Of a DNA stretch of 29,714 bases, positions 14,385 through 23,069 are shown piece by piece. Position numbers and translations under genes: made by a program. Source of the DNA: a virus; the IMG/VR virus record IMGVR_UViG_3300049893_000851, positions 1 to 29,714 of that record, one strand, 5' to 3'. The notes under the pieces are model-generated. The model did not search any database. It saw only the letters and a program-made list of their open reading frames with translations, and was not told where the DNA came from. Position 1 is the first letter of the stretch. The number at the start of each line of letters is the position of its first letter.

Positions 14385-16282
14385 TATTTGTTAAAATTAT
14401 TACTTTTATTATTTCTTTTAATTTCTGTTTTAAGTGGACTTGCCTGGGATATTGGATTCGACCTTTCGGCTCCAACCTTAGGCTTTTTGTCTATCATACC
14501 ACCCATCTCTTGCTGTTGAGTAATCATTTGCTGTTTTTTCTGTTCAGCCAACAGTTTTTCGTGCCAGTCAATATGTACCCACGTCTGCCAGGTCTTAGGT
14601 TGGACCATCATATGAGTATATAAGTGGGTTGTATGCTCGTCAGTTTCTAATACATCAGGCATAGTTCCTTTGCTTAATAGTTCGTTTTCCCCTTCAGCAT
14701 CTATTTCATCTAAAGTTTTTGGTAGCATAACATCTATTGTGGCTGGGTCATCTACCATTAAGGGGAAGAAAACGTGCTTTTGGAAGTTTCTCATACCATC
14801 AGGGTCAAGGGTTTGCGAAAGAGCGGGATATAATTGCATCCAATCCCTTCGTTTAACAAGATTCTTATACTCAGCTTCCTTAGCAGAATATACTGAAACG
14901 CCAGGAGGAAAATCAGCCTTAAAGTCTTCTAGGCTTATTATTTTTGAATCCACACCCTTAATTCCTATAATATTAGCAGTTTTCTCTTTTAATTCCTTAG
15001 CATTTTTAGCATAACGATGGAACCAGTGAGACCAGAATTCCGCTTCACCAAATTGCATTACTTTGCCTTGTAAAGAAGAAGCCATATCGTTTAATTGCTG
15101 GTCAATAGCAGCTTGAGTGGCTGTACCAGATGCTTGAGTTGCTGTAGATTGCATTGGACGACCAGCACCCATAGGCTCTTGTGCTTCAGCATCTAGGTAT
15201 TGAATAAATGCTTGTAGGTCTGGTGACATAGAGGATGATTTAGCCAGTGGCCAAGCGGCAGTTTCGTCATCCATTGGAATATGCTGATTGATTTGGCGGT
15301 TTAGGAATTGAGAAACATCCCTTACTTTATCAGGATTATAACCATACAAAGGATTAGCAGTATCTTTAGCGGCGATATAACATAGGTTTAACAATACACT
15401 TTTAGCTCGATGTTTATCTTCGAGTAGGTCCGCTACCGATATAGGTAATGATGAGTGTGGCATTCTAAAGGCTTCCTTGACGACAATAGGCCACTTACAG
15501 TCTCGAGAAACGCTAGCCCCATCTGGCAAAATAATCTCCTCGCCATCCATTAAATCTAACTTCTTTTGATAAATTATTTTACTAAAATTCTTATCCACCC
15601 AAAACACGGTCTTAAAATTAGAATCATCATAACCATAGAACTCAAGTATTTGATATACATCACCACCATAAGATTCCATTGATGGTGCAACACCTTCTCG
15701 TGCTTGGTCTCTCTTAACTTTGTAATCCCATAAATAAGGGTCAACACCAGAGGCTAATTCTCCAACCTTCACTTTTAATAATCCAGCCTTTTCTAATTTT
15801 AATAAATCTTGTTTGGATTTGGTAATCCACTTCCAATAATATCTCCAGTCTTGCACCGCATCAAAATAAGGGTCATAACCAAAGTTCAGAGGATTTATAA
15901 CGTGTGGTTGCAATATCTTCTTCTTCATATCAAAACGGATAGTTTCCATGTAGCCACGACCAAAGAATAGTGTATCCCAACACCAGTCATAATCTAACTT
16001 AGCCTTGCCCATTTCTTGATAGTCTGATTGAGCTAAAAGATTATAAGAATTGATTTGATTTTGGTCTATGCCTTGTGAAGGAAGGAATTTAACTTGAATA
16101 CGGTCGTCATAAATAGAAGACATTACTCGGTCAAATAAAGTAAGCATTAAAGTTGAAGCGATATTCTGGTCGCCTCTACGCATATTGGAAAGTAAAACTA
16201 ACTGATTAGCTTGACGTTTTTTACGAGCTTGTAAAAATTCAAATGATTCTTGATACCTAGATTGTATTTGAGCAGCATTCAT
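14384..16282 (-). CDS. Portal protein
   Basis: Protein of 632 residues placed directly after the large terminase region, as is usual. The N-terminal part is helical and rich in Gln/Arg. The middle has the portal pattern DYDWCWDTLFFGRGYMETIR (about 98-117), followed by VINPLNFGYDPYFD, where the chain describes the clip/wing region. The segment AEAQEPMGAGRPMQ (about 370-383) and the helix ATQAAIDQQLNDMASSLQGK after it resemble the crown-side helices of podovirus-type portals. The C-terminus (about 590-632) is Gln/Lys-rich, MITQQQEMGGMID. It forms the dodecameric channel of the packaging motor. It starts with an ATGA overlap with the 139-residue gene upstream. Confidence 0.8.
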   Translation of the reverse strand: MNAAQIQSRYQESFEFLQARKKRQANQLVLLSNMRRGDQNIASTLMLTLFDRVMSSIYDDRIQVKFLPSQGIDQNQINSYNLLAQSDYQEMGKAKLDYDWCWDTLFFGRGYMETIRFDMKKKILQPHVINPLNFGYDPYFDAVQDWRYYWKWITKSKQDLLKLEKAGLLKVKVGELASGVDPYLWDYKVKRDQAREGVAPSMESYGGDVYQILEFYGYDDSNFKTVFWVDKNFSKIIYQKKLDLMDGEEIILPDGASVSRDCKWPIVVKEAFRMPHSSLPISVADLLEDKHRAKSVLLNLCYIAAKDTANPLYGYNPDKVRDVSQFLNRQINQHIPMDDETAAWPLAKSSSMSPDLQAFIQYLDAEAQEPMGAGRPMQSTATQASGTATQAAIDQQLNDMASSLQGKVMQFGEAEFWSHWFHRYAKNAKELKEKTANIIGIKGVDSKIISLEDFKADFPPGVSVYSAKEAEYKNLVKRRDWMQLYPALSQTLDPDGMRNFQKHVFFPLMVDDPATIDVMLPKTLDEIDAEGENELLSKGTMPDVLETDEHTTHLYTHMMVQPKTWQTWVHIDWHEKLLAEQKKQQMITQQQEMGGMIDKKPKVGAERSNPISQASPLKTEIKRNNKSNNFNK

Positions 16283-16698
16283 TTTATTTTAAATAATTCT
16301 TCTAATGTTTTACTTTTATCAACAATAGCATTGCCCAAGCTTGGAATGCACGATACCACAAAACGATAATGACTTTTATCTTTAGCGAACAAAATCCTTG
16401 GTTCTATTGCTTCACAAGGAACCAAACCATCGTTCCAAAGCATTGCATCCATACCCATACGATGAGAATTAAATAATTCTTGAGCCGTTGGGGTGTGGTT
16501 TTTAAATGCTTCCTTATTAACAGCAAAATCAAAAAATCTTATAACTATTGGTTGGCCGGTTCCTTTATCCTCCTGTATTTTAGTAGTTGATTCGGCACCT
16601 AATTCCTCACCTTCCCACTCAATATCTTTAACTGGAGCATCCTTTGCGTCCTTTTCAATAACTTTAAACTTCTTTTCTTTAGAATTATCCTTGTTCAT
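16279..16698 (-). CDS. Small protein between terminase and portal genes, unknown function
   Basis: Protein of 139 residues from the ATG at 16698 (MNKDNSKEKKFKVIEKD). An upstream ATG at 16767 would extend it, but then it would overlap the terminase end by 83 bases, so the shorter start is preferred (14-base overlap). The N-terminal 45 residues are charged and probably flexible. The rest has a compact fold with VIRFFDFAVNKEAF (about 51-64) and RMGMDAMLWNDGLVPCEAIE (about 81-100) and HYRFVVSCIPSLG near the end. I do not recognise it. The gene ends in an ATGA overlap with the portal gene, so it is expressed with packaging and head genes. Confidence 0.65.
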   Translation of the reverse strand: MNKDNSKEKKFKVIEKDAKDAPVKDIEWEGEELGAESTTKIQEDKGTGQPIVIRFFDFAVNKEAFKNHTPTAQELFNSHRMGMDAMLWNDGLVPCEAIEPRILFAKDKSHYRFVVSCIPSLGNAIVDKSKTLEELFKIK

Positions 16699-18049
16699 AA
16701 ATTTGTTCCATTTTATCAAAGAATTTACCTCCTTGATGTTTATAAACTGCATTATTGCGTATAGCACTATCAGGAATTACCATTGTCAAGACAGAGGCAT
16801 CAACACAATTAGGTGATGGAATACCATCTTTAAATAGTTCTTCTTTAGGCTGAATACTAATTTTACCATCTTTATGCTTATATTTTACATACTCAAACTC
16901 GTTCCAACCGTGATTTTGTAATAATTTACCACCAGATAATAACCATTTTCTTTCTTTCCAGTGAAGTTCGGCCTTTAAATTACTAAACATTTCGCTTTCT
17001 GACTTTTCTCCAAATGAAACTCCTCTAACTGGTAATCCCATATCTCTTAGCCTATCAAATACTCCTTGGCCAACACCAGTCTTGTCAACAACAATCATAT
17101 CAATCAAACAACGGTGATATATCTCTTGAATAATACCGACCAAATCCATAGTGTTTTCTAATTTTTGGTTAAATACTATTTCTTGTAAGTTTCCGGATTT
17201 TACCACAATAGCTGATTTGTCACCTCCGGCGGCTGGGTCCACACCCATAATCAAATATCCAGCGTGTTTAGCATCTGGTGTAAATGTTGATTGTAATTCC
17301 CTATCATTTACCAATCTAATATAACCTTTTACATCCATAGAATCAGTAAAGGAATCCCAATTACCCTCTAAGAATGCCTTGCGTTCAGCTTCGGGTAGTG
17401 ATTCAAGTGATTTATAATACGAGGCATCTAGGAATGGGTTATCAGTTGGTAAAGCTGGCACATAGACAAATTCATATTGTTCACTTTCTTCTGGTGGAAA
17501 GATACGTTTAACAAACATATTCTTTACCCACACTTCACCCACTGGATTGCAAGCACATAAAAACTTTACATCTTTGATACCAGCCCAGCGTAAACGTTTT
17601 CTTAATTCTCTAAACGTAGTGACAGGATTTCTATTTATTTCATCCACACCTTCAATAGCAAATTCGACTGACAAATACTTCTCTGGGTCGTCTAGGTTAC
17701 GGAAGACAATAACACCTGACCCATATTCAGGTGCAAGTGTAAACTCGTGCTTAGCTTCATTATATGTTCCTAACCACGCTGGAAATTCATATTTAACTTT
17801 GGATAGGTGTCGGTCGTTTAATGATGGATAGTCTTCACAGAATAGTCCAGCTCTAATTCCTTTTAGTTGATACTTAGCCCAGAACTCCATTAGCCAATAA
17901 ACCATCATCCATCTTAACCAATATGATTTACCAGAGCCTAGTGAGCCTCCATAGAGAACAAATTTAAATCTACGAGATGCTTTGGCCGCCTCTAATTGCT
18001 TAGGGAGAAAGTGGGCTAGGTCTGTGAAATTAATTTCTTCATCTTTCAT
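16685..18049 (-). CDS. terL: Terminase large subunit (packaging ATPase/nuclease)
   Basis: Protein of 454 residues with both halves of TerL. The N-terminal ATPase has Walker A GGSLGSGKS (about 34-42), Walker B ending in AIEGVDE (about 131-137) and the coupling motif ACNPV (about 166-170). The C-terminal RNase-H-like nuclease has GVDPAAGGDKSAIVV (Asp271), IVVDKTGVGQG (Asp322) and PNCVDASVL (Asp417), which together supply the metal-binding acidic residues. It pumps DNA into the procapsid through the portal and cuts it. It overlaps terS by ATGA and is followed by a small protein and the portal gene. All motifs appear intact. Confidence 0.95.
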   Translation of the reverse strand: MKDEEINFTDLAHFLPKQLEAAKASRRFKFVLYGGSLGSGKSYWLRWMMVYWLMEFWAKYQLKGIRAGLFCEDYPSLNDRHLSKVKYEFPAWLGTYNEAKHEFTLAPEYGSGVIVFRNLDDPEKYLSVEFAIEGVDEINRNPVTTFRELRKRLRWAGIKDVKFLCACNPVGEVWVKNMFVKRIFPPEESEQYEFVYVPALPTDNPFLDASYYKSLESLPEAERKAFLEGNWDSFTDSMDVKGYIRLVNDRELQSTFTPDAKHAGYLIMGVDPAAGGDKSAIVVKSGNLQEIVFNQKLENTMDLVGIIQEIYHRCLIDMIVVDKTGVGQGVFDRLRDMGLPVRGVSFGEKSESEMFSNLKAELHWKERKWLLSGGKLLQNHGWNEFEYVKYKHKDGKISIQPKEELFKDGIPSPNCVDASVLTMVIPDSAIRNNAVYKHQGGKFFDKMEQIYEQG

Positions 18050-18396
18050 TCAATATCTAATTTAATTACTTTACTAACCATTTCACCACTTACATTCAAG
18101 TCAGTTCTATTACTGAACTCTTCCTTGGCCTTTCTTTCAGCATACCATTGGGATACAGGCACATCACCATCATTTATCTTATTAACTATATTCTTTCTAG
18201 CTCTATACTTAGGCATATCTTTAAGAGCTTCCTTTCTCTCTGAAAACTCTGGGTGTTCTTTACAATAAGCATAAAATGTGGCAGAAGAAATATTGGCTAG
18301 AAATATAGCTTCTTTATCAGTTGCTCCAACAGAAAATGCCTCCTCTAACTTGGAGATTGTTTCTGGAGTCATTACTGTGGGTCTGCCGGTTTCCAT
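18046..18396 (-). CDS. terS: Terminase small subunit
   Basis: Protein of 116 residues directly before terL, with which it overlaps by ATGA. The N-terminal half has a helix-turn-helix (about 12-45, PETISKLEEAFSVGATDKEA, then FLANISSATFYAYCKEHPEF) of the kind used by small terminase subunits to recognise the packaging site. The middle (KALKDMPKYRARKNIVNKI-like helix, about 57-76) probably forms the oligomerisation part, and the C-terminus is short and acidic for contact with TerL. It begins 1 base after the chaperonin stop codon, which places the chaperonin in the same transcript. Confidence 0.85.
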   Translation of the reverse strand: METGRPTVMTPETISKLEEAFSVGATDKEAIFLANISSATFYAYCKEHPEFSERKEALKDMPKYRARKNIVNKINDGDVPVSQWYAERKAKEEFSNRTDLNVSGEMVSKVIKLDIE

Positions 18397-18397
18397 A

Positions 18398-19840
18398 TTA
18401 GAATTCTACTTTATCTTTCTTCTCTCTCTTAGGCACTACTATACCTCCTAAAGTTAGTAATCCGTGGGCGATTGAAATTGCACTCTCTAAAGCAGTTATT
18501 ACTACATCAGTCGGGTCAAAGGTATTTTCATCTAGGTATTTAGCACCATTTGCTTCTAATTGCTTTCTTGGGGCTTGTAGGGCGTGATTTAATAGTTCAG
18601 ATGAGGTCTTGATGTTCATTAAACTCTTACCCGCTCCTTCTACAACACCACCTTTAAAAGCTATTTGAGTTGAATTGACTGCGTTTTCTACCTTTGTTTT
18701 TATGCCTTTTTGTTCGTTCTCTGTGTAAGCTCCGACCTTTATTACTGCGATGCCTCCACTTAATACTGCTATTCTCTTGGTTAGTTTGTCCTTTTCAAAG
18801 TTATTTGTACTTGATTCTAGTTGGTTTTTTAGGGTTTGAATATAGTCTTTAGTCTTTCCTTGTCCACCTAAAATAATTGTTTTATCCTTTGTTGATTTAA
18901 TAATATCACAACTGCCCCAGTCACTTACCTTGACATCTTTTAAATTAAGTAGCTTATCATCAACAACTTTTGCGTCTACAATGCAAGCAATGTCCTGTAA
19001 GTTCTCTAATCTATCTCCATATCCGGGTGTTTCAATCAAGAGTGGGCGGAATATACCTTGCATTCGATAGCCTAAACACTTGATTATTACATCCTCACCA
19101 AAGCCTTCTGCTATGATTACAATGTCCTTTAGTCCTTGATTAACTATGTCCTTTAGAATAATGGCTATTTCATTGAATAAATTGATTTTTTTATTCACTA
19201 AAAGAATAGCTGGGCTTTCCAATACAACTTTGTCCTCTTGATTTACAAGATAAGGGGAAGCATAGCCTTTTGGAATCTCTAGTCCGCTTACTACTTCAAC
19301 ACTTGTGTCTGTTCCCTTTGAATCTTCTACTGATAGCACTCCATCTTTTCCTATTGTGTAAATAGTATCAGCTATCAATTTAGCTATTGTTTCATTGTTA
19401 TAAGAGTTATGAGCAATAGCGTAGAGTTCATCCTTAGTCTTAATCTTGCGTGAAGCCTTTGAAATGGCCTTTACAGCCTCATTTAGACCCTTTTTAAGAG
19501 ATAGAGCCATACCATGATAATCCGTGTCGCTAAAGTCATTTTTGAGGTCTTTAAAGGCTTCTAGGATGATGTTCCCCATTATTAAACCAGCAGTAGTAGT
19601 TCCGTCCTTACCTTTCTGGGTGGTTTCCTTGATGTATTGTATAACAGCATTCTCTAACTCATTCTCTATTTCAAATGCTTGGGACGAGCGTTTACCATCA
19701 TCCACGGCTTCGTGAGTAAATTCATTGGCAACTATTAAAATCTTTTTACCGGCTGGACCATAAGTGGGAGCGATAAACTCCACATACTTTTTGACGGCTG
19801 ATAAAATAATCTCTTGTGGTTTGCTACTTGTGAGTTTCAT
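18398..19840 (-). CDS. groEL: Phage-encoded GroEL-type chaperonin with an altered catalytic residue
   Basis: Protein of 480 residues, against about 548 in E. coli GroEL, with no C-terminal GGM tail. The equatorial domain has YGPAGKKILI (about 27-36), AVDDG (Asp48, matching GroEL Asp52) and GKDGTTTA (Asp79, matching Asp87). The apical domain is present (KGYASPYLVNQEDK, ESPAILLVNKKI, and the ETPGYGDRLENLQDIA block). RIAVLSGGIAVIKVGAYTENE, GGVVEGAGKSL and FDPTDVVITALESAISIAHG follow. At residue 386 an Asn (in KVENAVNSTQ) takes the place of GroEL Asp398 ([10 protein letters not shown]-type segment), the residue needed for rapid ATP hydrolysis. No GroES gene is visible in the window. It probably helps fold capsid, tail or glycosylated virion proteins, as phage chaperonins such as that of phage EL do for their own products. 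It is one base from terS. Confidence 0.95.
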   Translation of the reverse strand: MKLTSSKPQEIILSAVKKYVEFIAPTYGPAGKKILIVANEFTHEAVDDGKRSSQAFEIENELENAVIQYIKETTQKGKDGTTTAGLIMGNIILEAFKDLKNDFSDTDYHGMALSLKKGLNEAVKAISKASRKIKTKDELYAIAHNSYNNETIAKLIADTIYTIGKDGVLSVEDSKGTDTSVEVVSGLEIPKGYASPYLVNQEDKVVLESPAILLVNKKINLFNEIAIILKDIVNQGLKDIVIIAEGFGEDVIIKCLGYRMQGIFRPLLIETPGYGDRLENLQDIACIVDAKVVDDKLLNLKDVKVSDWGSCDIIKSTKDKTIILGGQGKTKDYIQTLKNQLESSTNNFEKDKLTKRIAVLSGGIAVIKVGAYTENEQKGIKTKVENAVNSTQIAFKGGVVEGAGKSLMNIKTSSELLNHALQAPRKQLEANGAKYLDENTFDPTDVVITALESAISIAHGLLTLGGIVVPKREKKDKVEF

Positions 19841-19841
19841 A

Positions 19842-20048
19842 TTATTTTAATCTTAAATATAGTTGTTTAAATACTGCTAATAATCCCTCTTCTATAAAGA
19901 CATCGTGTATCATTTGAGTTATTGGCATTGAGCATAATGGGCATCTTGTGGATACAGGGTCATCTTCGTAAGAAGATACCTCTTCCCATTCTTCGTTACA
20001 CTGCTCGCAATTATATTTGGCTGACCAATTTCCTTCTTTACTTTTCAT
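19842..20048 (-). CDS. Small zinc-ribbon protein
   Basis: Protein of 68 residues with two CxxC pairs, CEQC (about 14-17) and CPLC (about 36-39), joined by an acidic linker and followed by a hydrophobic helix (DVFIEEGLLAVFKQLYLRL). This is the pattern of a small zinc ribbon, loosely like FmdB-type regulatory proteins. It lies between the exostosin-like gene (11-base overlap) and the chaperonin (1 base). It might be a co-factor of the chaperonin or a regulator; neither is shown. Confidence 0.75.
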   Translation of the reverse strand: MKSKEGNWSAKYNCEQCNEEWEEVSSYEDDPVSTRCPLCSMPITQMIHDVFIEEGLLAVFKQLYLRLK

Positions 20049-20988
20049 ATTGTTTAATTATATTTTTAAAAATTAAGTTTAAATCTAATTTAGACAAGTC
20101 CATAGTCTGTGCCTCTTGAAATAGGTGGTCCGAGTCCTCTAATAGTTTTTGTGTAATATCTGACCATTGCTCTACAAATAATACAGGAAAACCTTTCATT
20201 AGGCAAGTGAAATATGGTGTTCGTTTCATTACTGGCACACGTCTCATATATAATAATTCCCAATTTCGGTGACAGTCCATTCCGTGTCCTTCAGGGCAGA
20301 CCATAAACTTGTGGTCTCGCATTTCGTTTAAGAACTCTCGGTAATAATCATAAGTAAAATACATTGAATCCTCATTAAATCGTGTTGTGACCCACGGCAA
20401 TCCTTGAAAATCGACCAAAGGTTGCCTATCAGGATTCCTGCCTATGCCACAGTTAATGTAAAGAAGTTTGGTTGGCTTTATTTCTTTTCCTATTTCCTCC
20501 TTTAAGATTTGAATACGGTTATCTATTGGATTATTAGGGCGATTGATTACTCTTTGAACACCATAAGGAAATGGGTGTATCTTTCCACCAAAGTGTTTAG
20601 CGTTCACAGCATATATTCCTAATACATTATCAGGTATTTCAATCTGGTCATCGATTGGTGTGTCTTCGTGTGAGCAGAAGATTAAGAATTTGTTATTTGG
20701 AAGTTTTCTACATAGTCCAAGTAAATCATTATTCGTCATCAACCAAATCAAATAGGCTTCATCTTCCTTCTTGGCTAAGATATTTCTAGGATACAAACGG
20801 ATATTATCTATGAACAAGGTCATCACTTTCCCTTCAAACTCTTTACACTTATCAAAGAATTCTTGATTATCTTTATTGGCCATTTTCATAAAACCACCAA
20901 TTAAAATATCTGGTTCTTGACCTCCTAAGTGGTCTCCAAAGGAGTAGTCGCAAAGGTTTGATAGTTTGGTTCCTTCAATTACTTCCAT
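20038..20988 (-). CDS. Exostosin-like glycosyltransferase (GT47-type fold)
   Basis: Protein of 316 residues. The C-terminal half carries the exostosin-like signature FMVCPEGHGMDCHRNWELLY (about 228-247) followed by VPVMKRTPYF, a Ser/Gly-Glu-Gly-x-D-x-H-R-x-WE pattern that forms the nucleotide-sugar site in GT-B enzymes of this type. An N-terminal Rossmann-like half contains DILIGGFMKM and KVMTLFIDNIRL. Homologous enzymes in bacteria and large viruses add sugars such as GlcNAc, GlcA or Gal; the donor here is unknown. No signal peptide or transmembrane segment, so it acts in the cytosol. It is the last transferase of the cassette and overlaps the GT17 gene by 10 bases. Confidence 0.75.
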   Translation of the reverse strand: MEVIEGTKLSNLCDYSFGDHLGGQEPDILIGGFMKMANKDNQEFFDKCKEFEGKVMTLFIDNIRLYPRNILAKKEDEAYLIWLMTNNDLLGLCRKLPNNKFLIFCSHEDTPIDDQIEIPDNVLGIYAVNAKHFGGKIHPFPYGVQRVINRPNNPIDNRIQILKEEIGKEIKPTKLLYINCGIGRNPDRQPLVDFQGLPWVTTRFNEDSMYFTYDYYREFLNEMRDHKFMVCPEGHGMDCHRNWELLYMRRVPVMKRTPYFTCLMKGFPVLFVEQWSDITQKLLEDSDHLFQEAQTMDLSKLDLNLIFKNIIKQYEK

Positions 20989-21731
20989 AACTTTTTATAT
21001 TTATCTTTATTTTCTAATAGATAGTGAGGCAATTCTTTTTCATCCGTCCACATCTTAAAAGGCTTACCTTGCCAGTCATTACTTCGTCCTAAATAATCCT
21101 CGCCGTTCTCTATACGGGCTTTCATTCCATCCCTTACCCAATCACAATTTACTTCATTACAATGGTCATAAGATTCTATTTTTTTAAGTATCTGGTCTAG
21201 TCCTCCAATATTAGTAAAGTGCCAACCACCATCGGGGAGTTCGTTGGTATGATTTGCCCGCCAGTAATTTACAGAGTTAGTTTTAAAAATCTTCCACTTA
21301 CCTACCACAGTTCCCACCCACGCTTCACTAGAACGATTATTAAGATAATAGGAATAATTAAGTTGTTGTAAATTATAAACCTTATCATCAGTTATCTCCT
21401 GGGGTTTCCAAATTTCATCTAGGTCACCAAAATAAATTATATCATCGTCTTTAGCATAATCTAATAATCTGGTTCTGATATAATCCTTTTGATAACCAGC
21501 CCTAGCGAATGGGTCATCTGTTTCTATTAATTGTGGAGTGATATAAATAATTTTATCTTTCCATTTTTTAAATCTATCTACATTTTCTAAGAAATTAAGT
21601 AGTTTTCTCTGGCCAGAGAATGTTTCTGACCCCTCACATATAACAAAATAATCAACATACTGGTCAAGAATATTCAGCCTGATTTCCAGTAAGTCCAATT
21701 CATTCCAAAAACAAAAAGTATCGTAAATCAT
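20979..21731 (-). CDS. GT17-family glycosyltransferase
   Basis: Protein of 250 residues from the ATG at 21731, chosen because it overlaps the upstream stop as ATGA; an ATG at 21788 is possible but overlaps more. It opens MIYDTFCFWNELDLLEIRLN, the typical start of GT17 proteins (beta-1,4-mannosyl-glycoprotein N-acetylglucosaminyltransferase-like), followed by YVDYFVICEGSETFSG. The metal-binding DxD is GDLDEIW (about 102-108). Further family features are AGYQKDYIRTRLLD and a GWHFTNIGG block (about 173-181). In eukaryotes GT17 adds the bisecting GlcNAc; in microbes and viruses the acceptor is unknown. No signal or membrane segment, so it acts in the cytosol. Confidence 0.8.
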   Translation of the reverse strand: MIYDTFCFWNELDLLEIRLNILDQYVDYFVICEGSETFSGQRKLLNFLENVDRFKKWKDKIIYITPQLIETDDPFARAGYQKDYIRTRLLDYAKDDDIIYFGDLDEIWKPQEITDDKVYNLQQLNYSYYLNNRSSEAWVGTVVGKWKIFKTNSVNYWRANHTNELPDGGWHFTNIGGLDQILKKIESYDHCNEVNCDWVRDGMKARIENGEDYLGRSNDWQGKPFKMWTDEKELPHYLLENKDKYKKLWK

Positions 21732-22354
21732 TTCCACATTAAAAAATAACTTCTTTCCGCACATTGAGCTTCGACTGGCTCTCGGCAATAAGGTAAAGTT
21801 TCAGCCATTTTAATATAATAATCTTTGGCGTATTTGTGAACATCTTGTTTTGTTAAAATATAATTTCCACCAGGAGCAAAAGGAATATATGAGACGGCTG
21901 GCAGATAAAAATGATGACACCATTCGTTAAACGTTTTAACATACTTAGATGGAAATTCATTAAAAAACCAGTTGTCATTACGTTCGTGATACATACCAGC
22001 CGAGTAGTAATTTACAATCCCATTATTATCAGAATATGTTTTATGATTTTGAGTGAGTAATGGCGTAAATTCTTTATTATCTTTTACCCTATCGTATTCT
22101 TCGGGAGTGATGTATTTAAACATATTAGTTTTTCCCCACAAGAAAACATCTGGTAGATTGTCATAGTTATATATCAAGTAGCATAATTTATCATAGTCCA
22201 CTTGGCCAAGATTAGGAGTCTTGATAATTTTTGCTTGGTCAAATTCAGTTAAATGGTCTATGCCGTCATCTGACCTATCGTAAATAAGATAGTCATCACC
22301 TATCCACGACTTATCAGGTGTAAAATTATAATTAACTAATATCTTTTTCATCAT
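21728..22354 (-). CDS. DUF3431-like protein, possible glycosyltransferase
   Basis: Protein of 208 residues (MMKKILVNYNFTPDKSWIGD). LPDVFLWGKTNMFKYITPEE (about 67-86) and the C-terminal part with FAPGGNYILTKQDVHKYAKD and PVEAQCAERSYFLMW resemble the DUF3431 family, which occurs in bacterial and fungal glycan clusters and is probably a glycosyltransferase. No DxD is certain. The start overlaps the end of the fucosyltransferase-like gene by about 20 bases, and the stop overlaps the GT17 start as ATGA. It belongs to the cassette; activity is inferred. Confidence 0.6.
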   Translation of the reverse strand: MMKKILVNYNFTPDKSWIGDDYLIYDRSDDGIDHLTEFDQAKIIKTPNLGQVDYDKLCYLIYNYDNLPDVFLWGKTNMFKYITPEEYDRVKDNKEFTPLLTQNHKTYSDNNGIVNYYSAGMYHERNDNWFFNEFPSKYVKTFNEWCHHFYLPAVSYIPFAPGGNYILTKQDVHKYAKDYYIKMAETLPYCREPVEAQCAERSYFLMWK

Positions 22355-23069
22355 GATGTATATAAGTGAACTTGCTATAAGTTGCGTTATCAGGGTTAAT
22401 CCATTCTTTTGTATTGTATCTAGCCCAATACTTTGGGCATATCACTTTCTTTACGTTCTCATTCATATAGGCTGGTAAGATATTAAAACTACTATTTGAA
22501 AGAATGAGGTATTTGGCATAGCGAATAGAACGCCAATTTAAACCAGCATCGTGGATACATTTAAAGTCAGGAAAGAATTTTTTTGCTTCTTCTTCATCGT
22601 CAGTATGGACTTCAAATTTCATATTTGGATTTTCCTCTTTCATCATTTTAATCGCCAGATTCCAGTATTCTTTTGGTAAAAACAATTCAGGAAATACCTT
22701 ATACTCTCCACCTCGGAAATTAATCACACACAAATCATCTGGCATTTCAAGAGGTTCAGTCGGCAACCACTTCCTTACTTTATCTATTATCGGAAAGAAA
22801 ATCCTTTCGTTCTGTGATTCATTATCTAAAATACAATCACCCGCCATAAACATACCGCTAGGGACAACCTTTCCAGTTCCATACTCTACTGCATAGTCGT
22901 GATATTCCTCGCCCATTTCAGCCTTGATAAAATCTTTAGCCTTAAAAAGTTCAGGAGCAATAACACCAAATCTACATCCCTTAGCATAAGCCAACGCCCG
23001 ACAAGCCACATAACGATGGAGTTGATTACCTATTCCCGACCCAGCGTGCATTATTGATAATATTGTCAT
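22332..23069 (-). CDS. Fucosyltransferase-like glycosyltransferase (GT11-like)
   Basis: Protein of 245 residues from the ATG at 23069, chosen for its ATGA overlap with the upstream stop; an ATG at 23084 would add five residues. The start MTILSIMHAGSGIGNQLHRY has the G-GNQ(L/M) motif of GT11-like fucosyltransferases. The GDP-sugar block is VINFRGGEY (about 115-123), close to HxRRGDY but with Gly for the second Arg and no His. The late motif LSNSSFNILPAYMNENVKKV (about 190-209) is the NSSFSWWAA-like strand. It therefore has the GT-B fucosyltransferase fold, but the altered donor motif may mean another sugar or a different linkage. It lies between the DUF5672 and DUF3431 genes. Confidence 0.65.
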   Translation of the reverse strand: MTILSIMHAGSGIGNQLHRYVACRALAYAKGCRFGVIAPELFKAKDFIKAEMGEEYHDYAVEYGTGKVVPSGMFMAGDCILDNESQNERIFFPIIDKVRKWLPTEPLEMPDDLCVINFRGGEYKVFPELFLPKEYWNLAIKMMKEENPNMKFEVHTDDEEEAKKFFPDFKCIHDAGLNWRSIRYAKYLILSNSSFNILPAYMNENVKKVICPKYWARYNTKEWINPDNATYSKFTYIHHDEKDIS

